The notes: generated from the letters alone by a model not told the origin. A stretch of DNA of 64,000 nucleotides from Robiginitalea aurantiaca (GCF_030380815.1 NZ_JAUDUY010000003.1:434001-498000); one strand, 5' to 3'; shown: positions 51,838-62,688, numbered from the stretch's first letter. A program made the numbers and translations.

Positions 51838-52645
51838 CCTCTTTTTCCAGATTCAGTACTTCGGGTCTTTTTCGATTCCTGATGATGTAGGCATACCTCA
51901 GGTTTGTCATGTCATTAAACAGGTGGACATTGATTTTGTAGGAACTCCCCGCCTGATTGAGTTCAATTTCGTCAATTGTTCCGATGGGGATATTCTCGGG
52001 GAAGATGCTGGACATGGCACCGGTGACAATGGTATCACCTACTTTCATCGGAGCCGGGTCCAAACGCGGAATATCCTCTAACTGCACTACTCGATAGTCT
52101 TCCTGATCCCATTTCAGGGATCCGAAATAATCGGTATGCAGGATCTTGGCATTGATATTCGACTTTGAATTCAGGACACTTTGTACGGATGAAAACCCGG
52201 AACTGCTTTTTTCCACAATACCGAGGATGCCTTTGGATGTGATTACCCCCATGTCCTGTACAATACTGTCACTGCTTCCCCGATCCAGCGTGATATAATT
52301 ATCAGGTTCCGCATAGCTGTTTTTGACCACGCGTGCCGGAAAAACCTCATAGGTTAAACTGGCGGTGTCCATTTCTATGGTGTCCCTGGGGTCAATATTG
52401 AAAAGCAGCGATCGGAGTCGTTGGTTTTCCTCGAGAAGCTTCTGGTTTTCCTCGTTCAGATTGAAATAGCCGCGGACCGAGGCATTCATACCGTAGATAT
52501 TCCCGGAGAGCCAGTTTGCCGAATTGAAATACCGGGCCTGATGGTAGCTGCTATTCTGGATGGTGAGGAAAATGGAGATGATAAAGAGGAGTACGTAGAG
52601 CAGCGTATTCTTATTGTTGAGAATAAAATTAATGATGCGTTGCAT
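51821..52645 (-). CDS. mreC: rod shape-determining protein MreC
   Basis: A 274-residue inner-membrane protein: a single helix at residues 14-29, a coiled-coil segment (LNEENQKLLEENQRLRSLLF), then a periplasmic beta-rich domain (DRGSSDSIVQDMGVITSKGI, KVGDTIVTGAMSSIFPENIP). MreC connects MreB to the periplasmic wall machinery. The gene follows mreB with a 47-base gap and overlaps mreD, giving the standard order mreB-mreC-mreD-mrdA-rodA. Confidence 0.93.
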   Translation of the reverse strand: MQRIINFILNNKNTLLYVLLFIISIFLTIQNSSYHQARYFNSANWLSGNIYGMNASVRGYFNLNEENQKLLEENQRLRSLLFNIDPRDTIEMDTASLTYEVFPARVVKNSYAEPDNYITLDRGSSDSIVQDMGVITSKGILGIVEKSSSGFSSVQSVLNSKSNINAKILHTDYFGSLKWDQEDYRVVQLEDIPRLDPAPMKVGDTIVTGAMSSIFPENIPIGTIDEIELNQAGSSYKINVHLFNDMTNLRYAYIIRNRKRPEVLNLEKEVANDR

Positions 52646-52692
52646 GCACGTACCCTAAAATATATCAGCGGGAAATAGGTTCCCCGCCCGAA

Positions 52693-53721
52693 TTACTTAA
52701 TGAGGATGCTCTTGTATCGCTCCAGGTTTTTAAGCGCAATACCCGTGCCCCTTACCACGGCCCGAAGCGGGTCTTCTGCAATATAGACGGGCAGATCTGT
52801 TTTCTGCGACAGGCGTCGGTCCAGACCTCTGAGCATAGAGCCTCCCCCAGCCAGATAAATTCCTGTATTGTAAATGTCCGCAGCCAATTCGGGCGGCGTT
52901 TGCGAAAGTGTTTCCATTACGGCATCTTCAACCCTCAAAATGGATTTATCCAGTGCTTTGGCAATCTCCCGGTAGGTAATTGAAACCTGTTTCGGCTTTC
53001 CGGTCAGCAGATCACGTCCCTGTACGGACATTTCATCCGGAGGGGCCTGAAGATCCTCAGTTGCGGAGCCTATTTTTATTTTGATATTCTCAGCAGTGCT
53101 TTCACCCACATAAAGGTTGTGCTGGGTGCGCATATAATAGATGATGTCGTTTGTAAAGACATCTCCCGCAATCTTAACCGATTTGTCACACACAATACCG
53201 CCCAGGGCGATGACGGCGATCTCCGTGGTTCCACCACCGATATCCACGATCATATTTCCCTTAGGCTGCATGATGTCCAAACCAATACCTATGGCCGCAG
53301 CCATTGGTTCGTGGATGAGGTAGACTTCTTTGCCGTTTACGCGTTCTGCGGACTCCTTTACCGCCCGCATCTCCACTTCAGTAATCCCTGAAGGAATGCA
53401 GATAACCATCCTGAGTGCAGGAGGAAACCATTTCTTCTTCAGAGCCGGAATGTTCTTGATGAACATGTTGATCATCTTTTCCGAAGCATCAAAGTCCGCG
53501 ATAACCCCATCTTTGAGGGGGCGAATGGTTTTAATGTTTTCATGGGTTTTTCCCTGCATCATATTTGCCTCCCTGCCCACGGCTATAATTTTCCCGCTTA
53601 TGCGGTCCCGTGCTACAATAGATGGACTGTCCACGACAACTTTGTCATCGTGAATGATCAGGGTGTTTGCTGTGCCCAGATCTATGGCTATTTCTTCAGT
53701 CAGGAAATCGAAAAATCCCAT
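52693..53721 (-). CDS. mreB: rod shape-determining protein MreB
   Basis: A 342-residue actin-like ATPase. Nucleotide-binding motifs are IAIDLGTANTLIIHDDKVVV (phosphate 1), NMIVDIGGGTTEIAVIALGG (phosphate 2) and IYLAGGGSMLRGLDRRLSQ (adenosine). It forms cytoplasmic filaments that guide lateral wall synthesis. It is the first gene of the elongasome operon. A TACTTTTG box at 53765-53772 (coding strand) lies in the 57-base gap after purH and may be a promoter for the operon. Confidence 0.97.
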   Translation of the reverse strand: MGFFDFLTEEIAIDLGTANTLIIHDDKVVVDSPSIVARDRISGKIIAVGREANMMQGKTHENIKTIRPLKDGVIADFDASEKMINMFIKNIPALKKKWFPPALRMVICIPSGITEVEMRAVKESAERVNGKEVYLIHEPMAAAIGIGLDIMQPKGNMIVDIGGGTTEIAVIALGGIVCDKSVKIAGDVFTNDIIYYMRTQHNLYVGESTAENIKIKIGSATEDLQAPPDEMSVQGRDLLTGKPKQVSITYREIAKALDKSILRVEDAVMETLSQTPPELAADIYNTGIYLAGGGSMLRGLDRRLSQKTDLPVYIAEDPLRAVVRGTGIALKNLERYKSILIK

Positions 53722-53764
53722 TCGCGTTTAGTTAGGTTCCCGATGAACGGGCTAATTTTATCGT

Positions 53765-53772
53765 CAAAAGTA
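53765..53772 (-). promoter_or_regulatory. possible -7 promoter box of mreB operon
   Basis: TACTTTTG on the minus strand fits TAnnTTTG, about 45 bases before the mreB ATG. A TTG at the right distance is missing, so the call is weak. Confidence 0.4.
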
Positions 53773-53778
53773 GTAAAA

Positions 53779-55311
53779 TTAATGCTTAAAATGACGTGTA
53801 CCTGTCATTACCATTGACATCCCATTTTCGTTGCAGTAATCGATGCTGAGCTGGTCCTTTATCGATCCGCCTGGCTGGATTACAGCCGTAATACCATTAT
53901 TGCCGGCAATCTCCACACAATCCGGAAAAGGGAAAAAGGCATCACTTGCCATAACCGCGCCTTTGAGGTCAAAGCCGAAAGAGTTCGCTTTATGGATGGC
54001 CTGGTTCAGGGCATCTACGCGGGAAGTCTGCCCCGTGCCACTTGCGCAAAGTTGTTTGTTTTTTACTAGAACAATAGTGTTGGACTTCGTATGCATGCAG
54101 ATGCGGGAAGCAAAAAGCAGATCTTCCCTTTCCCTATCCGAAGGCTCCATTTTAGTCGCAACAGTCAGGTCTGCTTCCTGGTCTGTTTTAAGATCGCGAT
54201 CCTGAAACAGAATTCCGTTGAGGCACGTACGTATCTGCGTCCCGGGAAGTTCCCAGTGTTTCTGAACCAGCAAAATCCTGTTTTTCTTGCCTTTTAAGAT
54301 TTCAAGGGCATCGCTATCGAAAGCCGGGGCAATTACAACTTCGCAAAAAAGGCCGTGGATTTTTTCAGCAGTTGCCAAATCGATGGTCTTGTTACTGATC
54401 AGGATCCCGCCAAAAGCCGATACGGGATCTCCGGCAAGGGCATCCGTATATGCCTCGGAGAGGGTAGGTCTTGAAGCCAAACCACAGGCATTATTGTGCT
54501 TCAGGATGGCAAATGTCGGTTCGTCATCCTTGAATTCCGCCATTAAATTTACGGCAGCATCAATATCGAGTAAGTTGTTGTAGGAAAGTGCTTTTCCGTG
54601 AAGCTGGTCGAACAAGCCGTCAAAATCGCCATAAAAGCGACCCTCCTGGTGCGGGTTTTCGCCGTAACGCAGGCTTCTGCCATTTTGCTGACTCAGTTTA
54701 AAGGCAGGAATTTCAGCAGTCCGGTTAAAATAATTGAAAATTGCGCTGTCGTAGTGGGAGGAAATATTAAAAGCCCGAGCTGCAAATGCCTGTCTTTCTT
54801 CGAGTGTGGTTTCCCCCCCGGAGCGTTCCAGGAGTTCCTGCAATGGCCCGTAGTCTTCCATTGAAGATACACAGAGGACATCCTGGTAATTCTTTGCTGC
54901 AGCGCGAATCAGGGAGATCCCCCCTATATCGATTTTTTCAATGATGTCTTGTTCTGAGGCCCCTTCTGCCACTGTTTTTTCAAAGGGGTATAAATCCACG
55001 ATCACAATATCCAGAGCCGGGATTTCATAGGCCGTGAGCTGTTCCTGGTCTCCATCCAGGTGTCTTCTCCCGAGGATTCCTCCAAATACTTTTGGATGCA
55101 GGGTTTTAACACGACCTCCCAGGATAGACGGGTACCCTGTGATGCTTTCCACAGCCGTCACGGGCAGTCCGAGGTTGCGAATAAAGGTTTCGGTACCACC
55201 GGTTGAGTACAGGGCTATCCCTAACTCGTGAAGTTTGCGCACAACCGGCTCCAAACCGTCTTTGTGGAATACGGAAACTAGGGCAGCACCTGCTTTTTTG
55301 GAATCGCTCAT
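53779..55311 (-). CDS. purH: bifunctional AICAR transformylase/IMP cyclohydrolase
   Basis: A 510-residue enzyme for the last two steps of IMP synthesis. The N-terminal MGS-like cyclohydrolase domain has ALVSVFHKDGLEPVVRKLHE, STGGTETFIR and GGRVKTLHPKVFGGILGRR. The C-terminal transformylase domain has LRYGENPHQEGRFYG, then LKHNNACGLA with the catalytic Lys-His pair, and ends with GSIKDQLSIDYCNENGMSMV and the typical MTGTRHFKH. The length is standard. A TATTTTTG promoter-like box at 55343-55350 precedes the start. Confidence 0.96.
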   Translation of the reverse strand: MSDSKKAGAALVSVFHKDGLEPVVRKLHELGIALYSTGGTETFIRNLGLPVTAVESITGYPSILGGRVKTLHPKVFGGILGRRHLDGDQEQLTAYEIPALDIVIVDLYPFEKTVAEGASEQDIIEKIDIGGISLIRAAAKNYQDVLCVSSMEDYGPLQELLERSGGETTLEERQAFAARAFNISSHYDSAIFNYFNRTAEIPAFKLSQQNGRSLRYGENPHQEGRFYGDFDGLFDQLHGKALSYNNLLDIDAAVNLMAEFKDDEPTFAILKHNNACGLASRPTLSEAYTDALAGDPVSAFGGILISNKTIDLATAEKIHGLFCEVVIAPAFDSDALEILKGKKNRILLVQKHWELPGTQIRTCLNGILFQDRDLKTDQEADLTVATKMEPSDREREDLLFASRICMHTKSNTIVLVKNKQLCASGTGQTSRVDALNQAIHKANSFGFDLKGAVMASDAFFPFPDCVEIAGNNGITAVIQPGGSIKDQLSIDYCNENGMSMVMTGTRHFKH

Positions 55312-55342
55312 TATTTAGGAATTGAATGGGTTTTCAGGAGAG

Positions 55343-55350
55343 CAAAAATA
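55343..55350 (-). promoter_or_regulatory. possible -7 promoter box of purH
   Basis: TATTTTTG on the minus strand matches TAnnTTTG, 32 bases upstream of the purH ATG. The -33 TTG is not at the usual spacing. Confidence 0.4.
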
Positions 55351-55403
55351 CTCCTTTTGGGAGGAAAAATGCCACAGGGGTTATCAACAATCCCTAAGAA
55401 GTT

Positions 55404-55856
55404 TTAAAGAATATGCGCCAATTCTTTACAGATGTATTCAAGAAAACGCTCGTCTGCTTCCGAAAAAGGATCAGGGGTATGGGAGTCGATATCGAGCTGG
55501 CCGATGTTCACTCCATCCACAAAGATGGGAATGACTATTTCTGCCTTTACGTGAATACTACAGGCGATGTAATTATCCTGAGCAGCTACATCGGGCACCA
55601 CAAAATTCTCATTGCTAAGGGCTACCTGTCCGCAAATCCCTTTACCAAAAGGAATGATTGTATGGTCTGTGGGATCCCCGGCATAAGGACCGAGTTTCAG
55701 TTCTTCCCGATCCCCGTTTTTAAAATAAAAGCCAACCCAGTCATAGGAGGGCACTTCTTTTTGCAGGAGGTCGCAGACCTGCTGAAGGCGTTCGGTTACC
55801 GCTAGTGAGCTATCCTGAATAATGCCAAGGGTCTTTGGCTTTAGTGCTTCGTACAT
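55404..55856 (-). CDS. GAF-domain protein, free methionine-(R)-sulfoxide reductase type
   Basis: A 150-residue GAF protein. The start is set at MYEALKPKTLG: the 32 codons before it in the open frame run through the groEL terminator and are unlikely to be translated. The family pattern of fRMsr enzymes is present: YDWVGFYFKNGDREELKLGP, then FGKGICGQVA, VPDVAAQDNYIACSIHVKAE (two of the redox cysteines) and IGQLDIDSHTPDPFSEADE. It would reduce free methionine sulfoxide in the cytoplasm, using thioredoxin. The cysteine count supports the function but has not been tested. Confidence 0.85.
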   Translation of the reverse strand: MYEALKPKTLGIIQDSSLAVTERLQQVCDLLQKEVPSYDWVGFYFKNGDREELKLGPYAGDPTDHTIIPFGKGICGQVALSNENFVVPDVAAQDNYIACSIHVKAEIVIPIFVDGVNIGQLDIDSHTPDPFSEADERFLEYICKELAHIL

Positions 55857-55920
55857 CTTTTGAAAAATTGAGACTTCCAAAGTACAAAAGAATCTGTTTT
55901 GCGAAGGGATAGAAATAAAA

Positions 55921-55949
55921 AAAACCGGTGGGGTAACCCCACCGGTTTT
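55921..55949 (-). terminator. intrinsic terminator of groESL
   Basis: A perfect 13-bp stem AAAACCGGTGGGG/CCCCACCGGTTTT with a TAA loop lies 22 bases after the groEL stop on the minus strand, flanked by A and T runs. Confidence 0.85.
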
Positions 55950-55970
55950 CAAATTTGATTCAGGACTGAT

Positions 55971-57629
<1,659 letters not shown>

Positions 57630-57675
57630 TTAAAATAGGCGATACGCTGTATCACCGGTAACTGTTTCCGAATGA

Positions 57676-57954
57676 TTAAATAATTGCAAGGATGTCGCTC
57701 TCACGCATCATCAGGTAATCTGAACCATCGAATTTAAGCTCAGTGCCAGAGTACTTGCCATAGAGCACAGTATCTCCTTCTTTTACAGTCATATTCTCAT
57801 CTTTGGTTCCGGGCCCAACCGCTACAACTTTTCCTTTTTGCGGTTTTTCTTTTGCAGAATCCGGAATAATGATGCCAGATGCTGTTTTGGTCTCGGCAGC
57901 CATGGGTTCAACCAGGACACGGTCCGCCAATGGTTTGATGTTTACTTTAGCCAT
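57676..57954 (-). CDS. groES: co-chaperonin GroES (Hsp10)
   Basis: A 92-residue protein from the MAKVNIKPL start; the open frame reaches 35 codons further but that part overlaps the promoter. Family landmarks are [20 protein letters not shown] (with the mobile loop [18 protein letters not shown]), [10 protein letters not shown]-like [14 protein letters not shown], and [20 protein letters not shown]. It caps the GroEL ring. A sigma-54-like promoter lies about 40 bases upstream of the start. Confidence 0.97.
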   Translation of the reverse strand: MAKVNIKPLADRVLVEPMAAETKTASGIIIPDSAKEKPQKGKVVAVGPGTKDENMTVKEGDTVLYGKYSGTELKFDGSDYLMMRESDILAII

Positions 57955-57995
57955 ATTAATCGCTTTTAATTTGATTTTAAGTTTTGCTCTTGGGA

Positions 57996-58011
57996 GGCAC
58001 AAACTGTGCCA
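57996..58011 (-). promoter_or_regulatory. sigma-54-like (-24/-12) promoter of groESL
   Basis: On the minus strand TGGCACAGTTTGTGCC has GG and GC separated by exactly ten bases, and it matches the RpoN consensus TGGCACR-N4-TTGC at all but one core base. The predicted transcription start lies about 25-35 bases before the groES ATG. The 15-base window is also an inverted repeat (GGCAC/GTGCC), so a repressor site is an alternative reading. Confidence 0.55.
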
Positions 58012-58041
58012 GCCCCAAAAAACTGACAGTTTGTTTAAACA

Positions 58042-58074
58042 AAAATGCCAGCTTGTCATCTAAGCTGGCATTTT
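58042..58074 (-). terminator. intrinsic terminator of the secG transcript
   Basis: A perfect 13-bp stem AAAATGCCAGCTT/AAGCTGGCATTTT with a seven-base loop, followed on the minus strand by a T-rich stretch. It lies 18 bases past the secG stop and separates the miaB-secG run from groESL. Confidence 0.85.
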
Positions 58075-58091
58075 GTGATTTTTCACTGCAT

Positions 58092-58457
58092 TTATTGCAG
58101 GGTATCCAAAGGACTGCTGCCTTCCTGGGCCGGCAATTCTTCAGGGATTTCTTCGGGGAGCGTTTCCGGAACGCTTTCAATACCATCCTGCTGAAGCAGC
58201 TTGGATTCGGCTTCCTGATAATTAGATTTCAGGGCGACGTTCGAGAGCAGGATAAGGACAATGAGTATGGTCGCCAAAGTCCAGGTGGATTTATCGAGGA
58301 AATCCCCCGTTTTCTTTACGCCACCTACAACCTGGTTTCCACCACCGCCAAAAGATGACGAAAGTCCACCGCCTTTAGGGTTTTGTACCATTACCACGAG
58401 CATCAACAACAGACACACAATAATGATCAGGATTAAGAATATCGAAAAAGTGCTCAT
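58092..58457 (-). CDS. secG: preprotein translocase subunit SecG
   Basis: A 121-residue protein with two membrane helices (residues 4-26 and 57-78). The conserved loop VVMVQNPKGGGLSSSFGGGG, followed by KTGDFLDKSTW, is typical. It is part of the SecYEG channel. The C-terminal ~40 residues form an acidic, Pro/Glu-rich tail (PETLPEEIPEELPAQEG) that is unusually long but common in Bacteroidota. The stop is followed by a strong hairpin terminator, so this is the last gene of the run from miaB. Confidence 0.95.
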   Translation of the reverse strand: MSTFSIFLILIIIVCLLLMLVVMVQNPKGGGLSSSFGGGGNQVVGGVKKTGDFLDKSTWTLATILIVLILLSNVALKSNYQEAESKLLQQDGIESVPETLPEEIPEELPAQEGSSPLDTLQ

Positions 58458-58462
58458 TAGAA

Positions 58463-59386
58463 TTATTGCGATTTTTTGGCGCGGAGTTTCTCCACCGCCT
58501 GAATTTGGTCTGCAAAGAAACTACTTTTTTCCGGATATTTCAAAATCAGTATACGGTAAGCCTGGATTGCCTTTTTGTACTTCCCCTGTTCCAGATAAAC
58601 TCTTGCAAGGGTCTGGGTCATCAACTGTTTTTTATCGAGCTTCAGGGATTCCTCAATATCGACTTCAGGGACATCCGTAGCCCCTGGTTTCATTTTTGGG
58701 TTGTCTGCTATAAAGCGGTCTATGAGTTCGAATTTCTTTTTTCGCTTACCGTCAGAAGGCCGGATCGGATTTTGATTTTCATCCTCCCCGGTATTTTGGG
58801 GTTCTTGCTCCTGCGGGGACCGGGTCATATGGGTGAGCTGTAACCACTGCGAAAAAGAATGGCGCTCATTTTTAGTGAACTCCAGAGGGGTGCCGATCTG
58901 CAGTGTTTTTTTGGCGTCTTCCTTGGCCGCCTCAAGGGTTTTGTCCATTTCCGGATCCTTGGACCTAAAGAGTTTCGGGTCCAGGATTTTATCTGCTTCC
59001 TGGGTATTGCGGGGCAGGGGACTGTCTTCTTCCTTTTCGATCATGTCGGTATCCCGTCCGAGATTCGGCACCACTTCTTCAGAGATAATCTCCTGATCCT
59101 CCAGGGCGTGTTTGCCTGAGATGGCATCGGCAATGCGGTTTTGTATAAATTCCTCAGAGGTAATCAGATCAAAAAGTACTTCCCGGTCGCTGGTGCAGGC
59201 GGCGGTGTGTTTGAGTGCCTGATTGTATTTATAGCTATTGAGGTGCTTGAGGCCATAGAGGTGTATAGCCCGGGCCGCCTGAAACCATGGATACGCCTCG
59301 ATCAGTTCCTCGATTTGTTGGGTCTGATCTGAGGTTTTAACCTCTTTGGGATCCTTTAGCAGGTATGTAAAGTCGGAGACATTCAT
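58463..59386 (-). CDS. TPR-tail protein of unknown function
   Basis: A 307-residue, charge-rich cytoplasmic protein. The N-terminal ~75 residues are helical (YLLKDPKEVKTSDQTQQIEE, then HLYGLKHLNSYKYNQALKHT). A long polar, probably disordered linker (about residues 100-250) precedes a C-terminal TPR-like pair (TQTLARVYLEQGKYKKAIQA, then YRILILKYPEKSSFF). It has no signal peptide. A gene of this kind between secG and lptE is usual in Flavobacteriaceae, with no known function. Confidence 0.85.
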   Translation of the reverse strand: MNVSDFTYLLKDPKEVKTSDQTQQIEELIEAYPWFQAARAIHLYGLKHLNSYKYNQALKHTAACTSDREVLFDLITSEEFIQNRIADAISGKHALEDQEIISEEVVPNLGRDTDMIEKEEDSPLPRNTQEADKILDPKLFRSKDPEMDKTLEAAKEDAKKTLQIGTPLEFTKNERHSFSQWLQLTHMTRSPQEQEPQNTGEDENQNPIRPSDGKRKKKFELIDRFIADNPKMKPGATDVPEVDIEESLKLDKKQLMTQTLARVYLEQGKYKKAIQAYRILILKYPEKSSFFADQIQAVEKLRAKKSQ

Positions 59387-59390
59387 TAGT

Positions 59391-59918
59391 TTACCAGTCT
59401 GCCAGGGAGCGGGTAAAAATATCCTGGTTTATACGCTCAAAAATTTCCCTGTGGGCTTCATCCCGCACAGATACGAGCTGTGCACTACCCGGATAGTCGT
59501 AAAAGAAGGAGAAACGTTGCTCAAAATTGGTGTCCTCCTTGGTATTGTTGTAAAAACGGACGTTGACACTTATTGTCAATCGGTTCTGGGCTGCTCGTTG
59601 CTCTGCTGTTGCCGTCATCGGCGAGACACGGTATTCCACAATTTCACCTTCGTAAACAAGGTCACCGTTGGAACTGACCAGGTCCAGACTCGTCTGGTTC
59701 AGGATTAGGTCCTGCAGGGACAAGGTGTAATCCCGGTCCAGTCCGGGGTCAAAAACAGAACCAGGACTCTGGGAAGCGTAATTCTGAAAATAGTTTACCT
59801 GGAAGGTTTGTGCCGATCCGACGTCCCCTCCCGTAAAGTTATAGGCGCCGCACCCGATCAGCATCCCCAGGGCCAGAAACGAAATAAGCAGTCGGTCAAA
59901 AGATTTAAACCAATTCAT
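59391..59918 (-). CDS. lptE: LPS-assembly lipoprotein LptE-like
   Basis: A 175-residue lipoprotein (signal ending GMLIGC, then GAYNFTGG). The mature part carries the LptE pattern: VNYFQNYASQSPGSVFDPGL, then strands with LVYEGEIVEYRVSPM and NRLTISVNVRFYNNT, and a C-terminal amphipathic helix. LptE plugs the LptD barrel at the outer membrane. Together with lptC and lpxB this adds to the lipopolysaccharide genes of the window. It is preceded by the activator gene with an 11-base gap. Confidence 0.88.
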   Translation of the reverse strand: MNWFKSFDRLLISFLALGMLIGCGAYNFTGGDVGSAQTFQVNYFQNYASQSPGSVFDPGLDRDYTLSLQDLILNQTSLDLVSSNGDLVYEGEIVEYRVSPMTATAEQRAAQNRLTISVNVRFYNNTKEDTNFEQRFSFFYDYPGSAQLVSVRDEAHREIFERINQDIFTRSLADW

Positions 59919-59929
59919 GACAATTAAGG

Positions 59930-61204
59930 TTACAGGTCGTATTGTTTGATTTTCCGATACAGAGTCCTTTCTGAAATCCCGAGTTCAGCTGCTGCAGCTT
60001 TGCGTTTACCTTTATTCCGCTCCAGGGATTTGGCAATCAGTTCAATCTCTTTTTGTTGAAGCGACAGGGTTTCTTCCTCCTCGATTTCCTCGGCAAAATG
60101 ATATTTGTCCCCGGATGGCCTCTGGGAGACAGGAGCACTTACATCCAGTTCGGTGCGGGCCGGCGGCAAGACGGCTATAGCGGATTGTTCTTCGGTTTCA
60201 GATTCGTTGTTGCCGTATATTTTTTGAATCAGCTGTTCGTTATCTTCCTGAACCTGCTGGGCGTCATCGTGTTTGAGGAGCTCCAGGGTCAGTTTTTTCA
60301 GATCATTCAGATCCGATTTCATATCGAAAAGCACTTTGTAAAGGATTTCGCGCTCATTGCTGAAATCGCCCTGCCGACCCTGACCGCTTGGTATGACTGC
60401 AGGCAGGTTCACAGATCTTGCATCTTCCGGAAGATACGATTTTAGTTTTGCAGCCGTGATGTTGCGTTCTTTTTCAAGGACCGAAATCTGTTCGGCTACG
60501 TTCCTCAACTGCCGTATGTTTCCCGGCCAGCGATAGTGGATCAACAGGTCGCGGGCTCCATCATCCAGGCGAATTGTGGGCATCTGGTACTTCTGTGCAA
60601 AATCAGAGGCAAATTTCCGAAAGAGCAGGTGGATGTCTTCTTCCCTGTCCCGCAGGGGAGGCAGGTGTATTTCTACAGTGCTCAGGCGGTAGTAAAGGTC
60701 CTCCCTGAATTTCCCTTCCCGGATGGCTTCCAGCATATTCTGATTCGTGGCGGCAACAATTCGCACATCGGTTTTCTGAACATTGGAAGACCCTACTTTT
60801 AGGAATTCCCCATTCTCCAGAACCCGCAGGAGGCGTACCTGGGTTGTCAGGGGAAGCTCCCCCACCTCATCCAGGAAAATCGTTCCTCCGTCCGCCTCTT
60901 CAAAATATCCGCTTCGGGTCTGAGTGGCCCCGGTAAAGGCCCCTTTTTCATGACCGAAAAGTTCACTGTCAATAGTTCCTTCGGGTATGGCACCACAGTT
61001 GACGGCAATGTACTTATTGTGCTTCCGGTGCGATAAGGAATGGATGATCTTCGGGATCGATTCCTTTCCCACCCCGCTTTCCCCTGTAACAAGGACCGAA
61101 ATGTCGGTAGCGGCAACCTGAATCGCCTTTTCAAGTGCCCTGTTCAGGTGGACATCATTCCCGATTATTTCAAACCGCTGCTTTATGCTTTGGAGGTTAC
61201 TCAT
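59930..61204 (-). CDS. sigma-54-dependent transcriptional activator (EBP)
   Basis: A 424-residue activator. It has almost no N-terminal sensory domain (about 20 residues). The AAA+ domain has Walker A in VTGESGVGKESIPKIIHSL (around residue 40), the RpoN contact loop GAFTGA (around residue 90) and FLDEVGELPLTTQVRLLRVL for Walker B. A linker of about 130 charged residues leads to a Fis-type helix-turn-helix (KSLERNKGKRKAAAAELGIS, then ERTLYRKIKQYDL). It drives transcription by RNA polymerase with sigma-54. Targets are unknown, but a sigma-54-like promoter is seen before groES, 2 kb away. Its stop lies 11 bases from lptE. Confidence 0.93.
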   Translation of the reverse strand: MSNLQSIKQRFEIIGNDVHLNRALEKAIQVAATDISVLVTGESGVGKESIPKIIHSLSHRKHNKYIAVNCGAIPEGTIDSELFGHEKGAFTGATQTRSGYFEEADGGTIFLDEVGELPLTTQVRLLRVLENGEFLKVGSSNVQKTDVRIVAATNQNMLEAIREGKFREDLYYRLSTVEIHLPPLRDREEDIHLLFRKFASDFAQKYQMPTIRLDDGARDLLIHYRWPGNIRQLRNVAEQISVLEKERNITAAKLKSYLPEDARSVNLPAVIPSGQGRQGDFSNEREILYKVLFDMKSDLNDLKKLTLELLKHDDAQQVQEDNEQLIQKIYGNNESETEEQSAIAVLPPARTELDVSAPVSQRPSGDKYHFAEEIEEEETLSLQQKEIELIAKSLERNKGKRKAAAAELGISERTLYRKIKQYDL

Positions 61205-62653
61205 TTATTGGTTGTTTTCGGAGTAACTCACTGCATTCCCCAAAAGGGTTGCGGAAGTGCACTCCTCAATTTTCACATTTACGAATTCTCCTTTTTTGTA
61301 ATGCAATTTGGGAAAGACCACAACGGTATTCTGGGAATTTCGCCCCATCCAGTGTGCGTCCGATTTTTTAGAATCCCCTTCGATCAACACCTCCGTTGTC
61401 TGACCCACTGACTGCTGATTGCGGTACAGGCTGTGCTTTTGCTGAAGGGCTATGATTTCCTGCAGTCTTCGCTTTTTTACCTGTTCGGGTACATCATCTT
61501 CAAGTTTTCTTGCGGCAAGCGTACCCGGGCGTTCCGAATATGCAAACATGAAACCGAAATCGTACTTCACAAACTCCATCAGGGAAAGTGTCTGTTGATG
61601 ATCCGCTTCCGTTTCGCCGGGGAAACCAGCAATCATGTCATGGCTGATTCCGCAGTCCGGGATGCGTTTTCGAATCTCCCGAATCAACTCAAAATACTCC
61701 GCCCGGGTGTGGAGGCGGTTCATGGCCTTTAAGATCGTGTCACTCCCGCTTTGTACCGGCAGGTGTATGTAATTGCATATGTTTGGATGCCGGGCCATGG
61801 TGTCGATAACATCAAGGGTCATGTCCTGGGGGTTCGAGGTGGAAAAGCGAATGCGCATTCCGGGTTGCGCTTTGGCAACGCGATCCAGGAGTCCGGAAAA
61901 AGTTACGGCTGTGGCCTGTTGGATGGCGCTTGCGTTGCTGAAATCTTTCTTCAGTCCACCCCCGTACCAGAGATAACTGTCTACATTCTGCCCAAGCAAC
62001 GTGACTTCTTTATATCCGCGGTCCCATAAATCTGTGACCTCATCAAGAATAGACTGCGGATCCCTGCTGCGCTCTCTTCCCCGGGTAAACGGTACTACAC
62101 AAAAGGTACACATGTTATCGCATCCACGGGTAATGGACACAAAAGCGGTGACCCCATTGCTGCCCAGGCGCACCGGTGCCACATCCCCATAGGTTTCTTC
62201 CTTGGATAGAATTACATTGACGGCCTGTTGACCTTCGTCGACTTCTTTAACCAGGTTCGGAAGGTCCTTGTAGGCATCTGGACCGACCACCATATCTACA
62301 ATTTTTTCCTCTTCAAGGAGTTTGTGTTTCAAACGCTCCGCCATGCATCCCAGTACACCGACCTTTAAGCCGGGGTTCACTTTTCTGGCTGCGTTGAATT
62401 TTTCAAGCCTTTTTCTTACCGTTAATTCGGCCTTCTCCCGAATGGAGCAGGTATTGACCAGGATAAGGTCTGCTTCCTCCATTTGCTGGGTTGTGTTAAA
62501 CCCTTCTTTGGTGAGGATCGCAGCTACGATCTCACTATCAGAAAAATTCATCTGACAGCCATAGCTCTCGATATAGAGTTTCCGCGTGTTGGCATCCGTT
62601 CCTTTAAGCGATACCGGGGTGCCCTGAAGTTCTTCTTTGAGTAGCTTCTCCAT
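61205..62653 (-). CDS. miaB: tRNA-2-methylthio-N6-dimethylallyladenosine synthase MiaB
   Basis: A 482-residue radical-SAM methylthiotransferase. The N-terminal [4Fe-4S] cysteines are in [24 protein letters not shown] and [13 protein letters not shown]. The radical-SAM cluster CxxxCxxC is in [20 protein letters not shown] (around residue 180). The C-terminal TRAM domain is around residues 415-480. It modifies adenosine 37 of tRNAs reading codons starting with U, such as tRNA-Phe, which is also encoded in this window. The start touches the EBP stop (the EBP ATG lies one base after the miaB stop). Confidence 0.96.
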   Translation of the reverse strand: MEKLLKEELQGTPVSLKGTDANTRKLYIESYGCQMNFSDSEIVAAILTKEGFNTTQQMEEADLILVNTCSIREKAELTVRKRLEKFNAARKVNPGLKVGVLGCMAERLKHKLLEEEKIVDMVVGPDAYKDLPNLVKEVDEGQQAVNVILSKEETYGDVAPVRLGSNGVTAFVSITRGCDNMCTFCVVPFTRGRERSRDPQSILDEVTDLWDRGYKEVTLLGQNVDSYLWYGGGLKKDFSNASAIQQATAVTFSGLLDRVAKAQPGMRIRFSTSNPQDMTLDVIDTMARHPNICNYIHLPVQSGSDTILKAMNRLHTRAEYFELIREIRKRIPDCGISHDMIAGFPGETEADHQQTLSLMEFVKYDFGFMFAYSERPGTLAARKLEDDVPEQVKKRRLQEIIALQQKHSLYRNQQSVGQTTEVLIEGDSKKSDAHWMGRNSQNTVVVFPKLHYKKGEFVNVKIEECTSATLLGNAVSYSENNQ

Positions 62654-62688
62654 AATGCAATGCCTTTCTCTTCCTTTAGAAAGGGCAT

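Noticed and set aside
55857-55952. N-terminal extension of the GAF protein
   Set aside because: These codons run through the perfect terminator hairpin of groEL, and the family start is at MYEALKP.
57955-58041. CIRCE (HrcA) operator before groES
   Set aside because: No TTAGCACTC-N9-GAGTGCTAA-like dyad is present; the GGCAC/GTGCC dyad is better explained by the sigma-54-like site.
58030-58043. Palindrome TTTGTTTAAACAAA as a regulatory site
   Set aside because: It lies next to the secG terminator and is low-complexity; no reason to assign it to a regulator.
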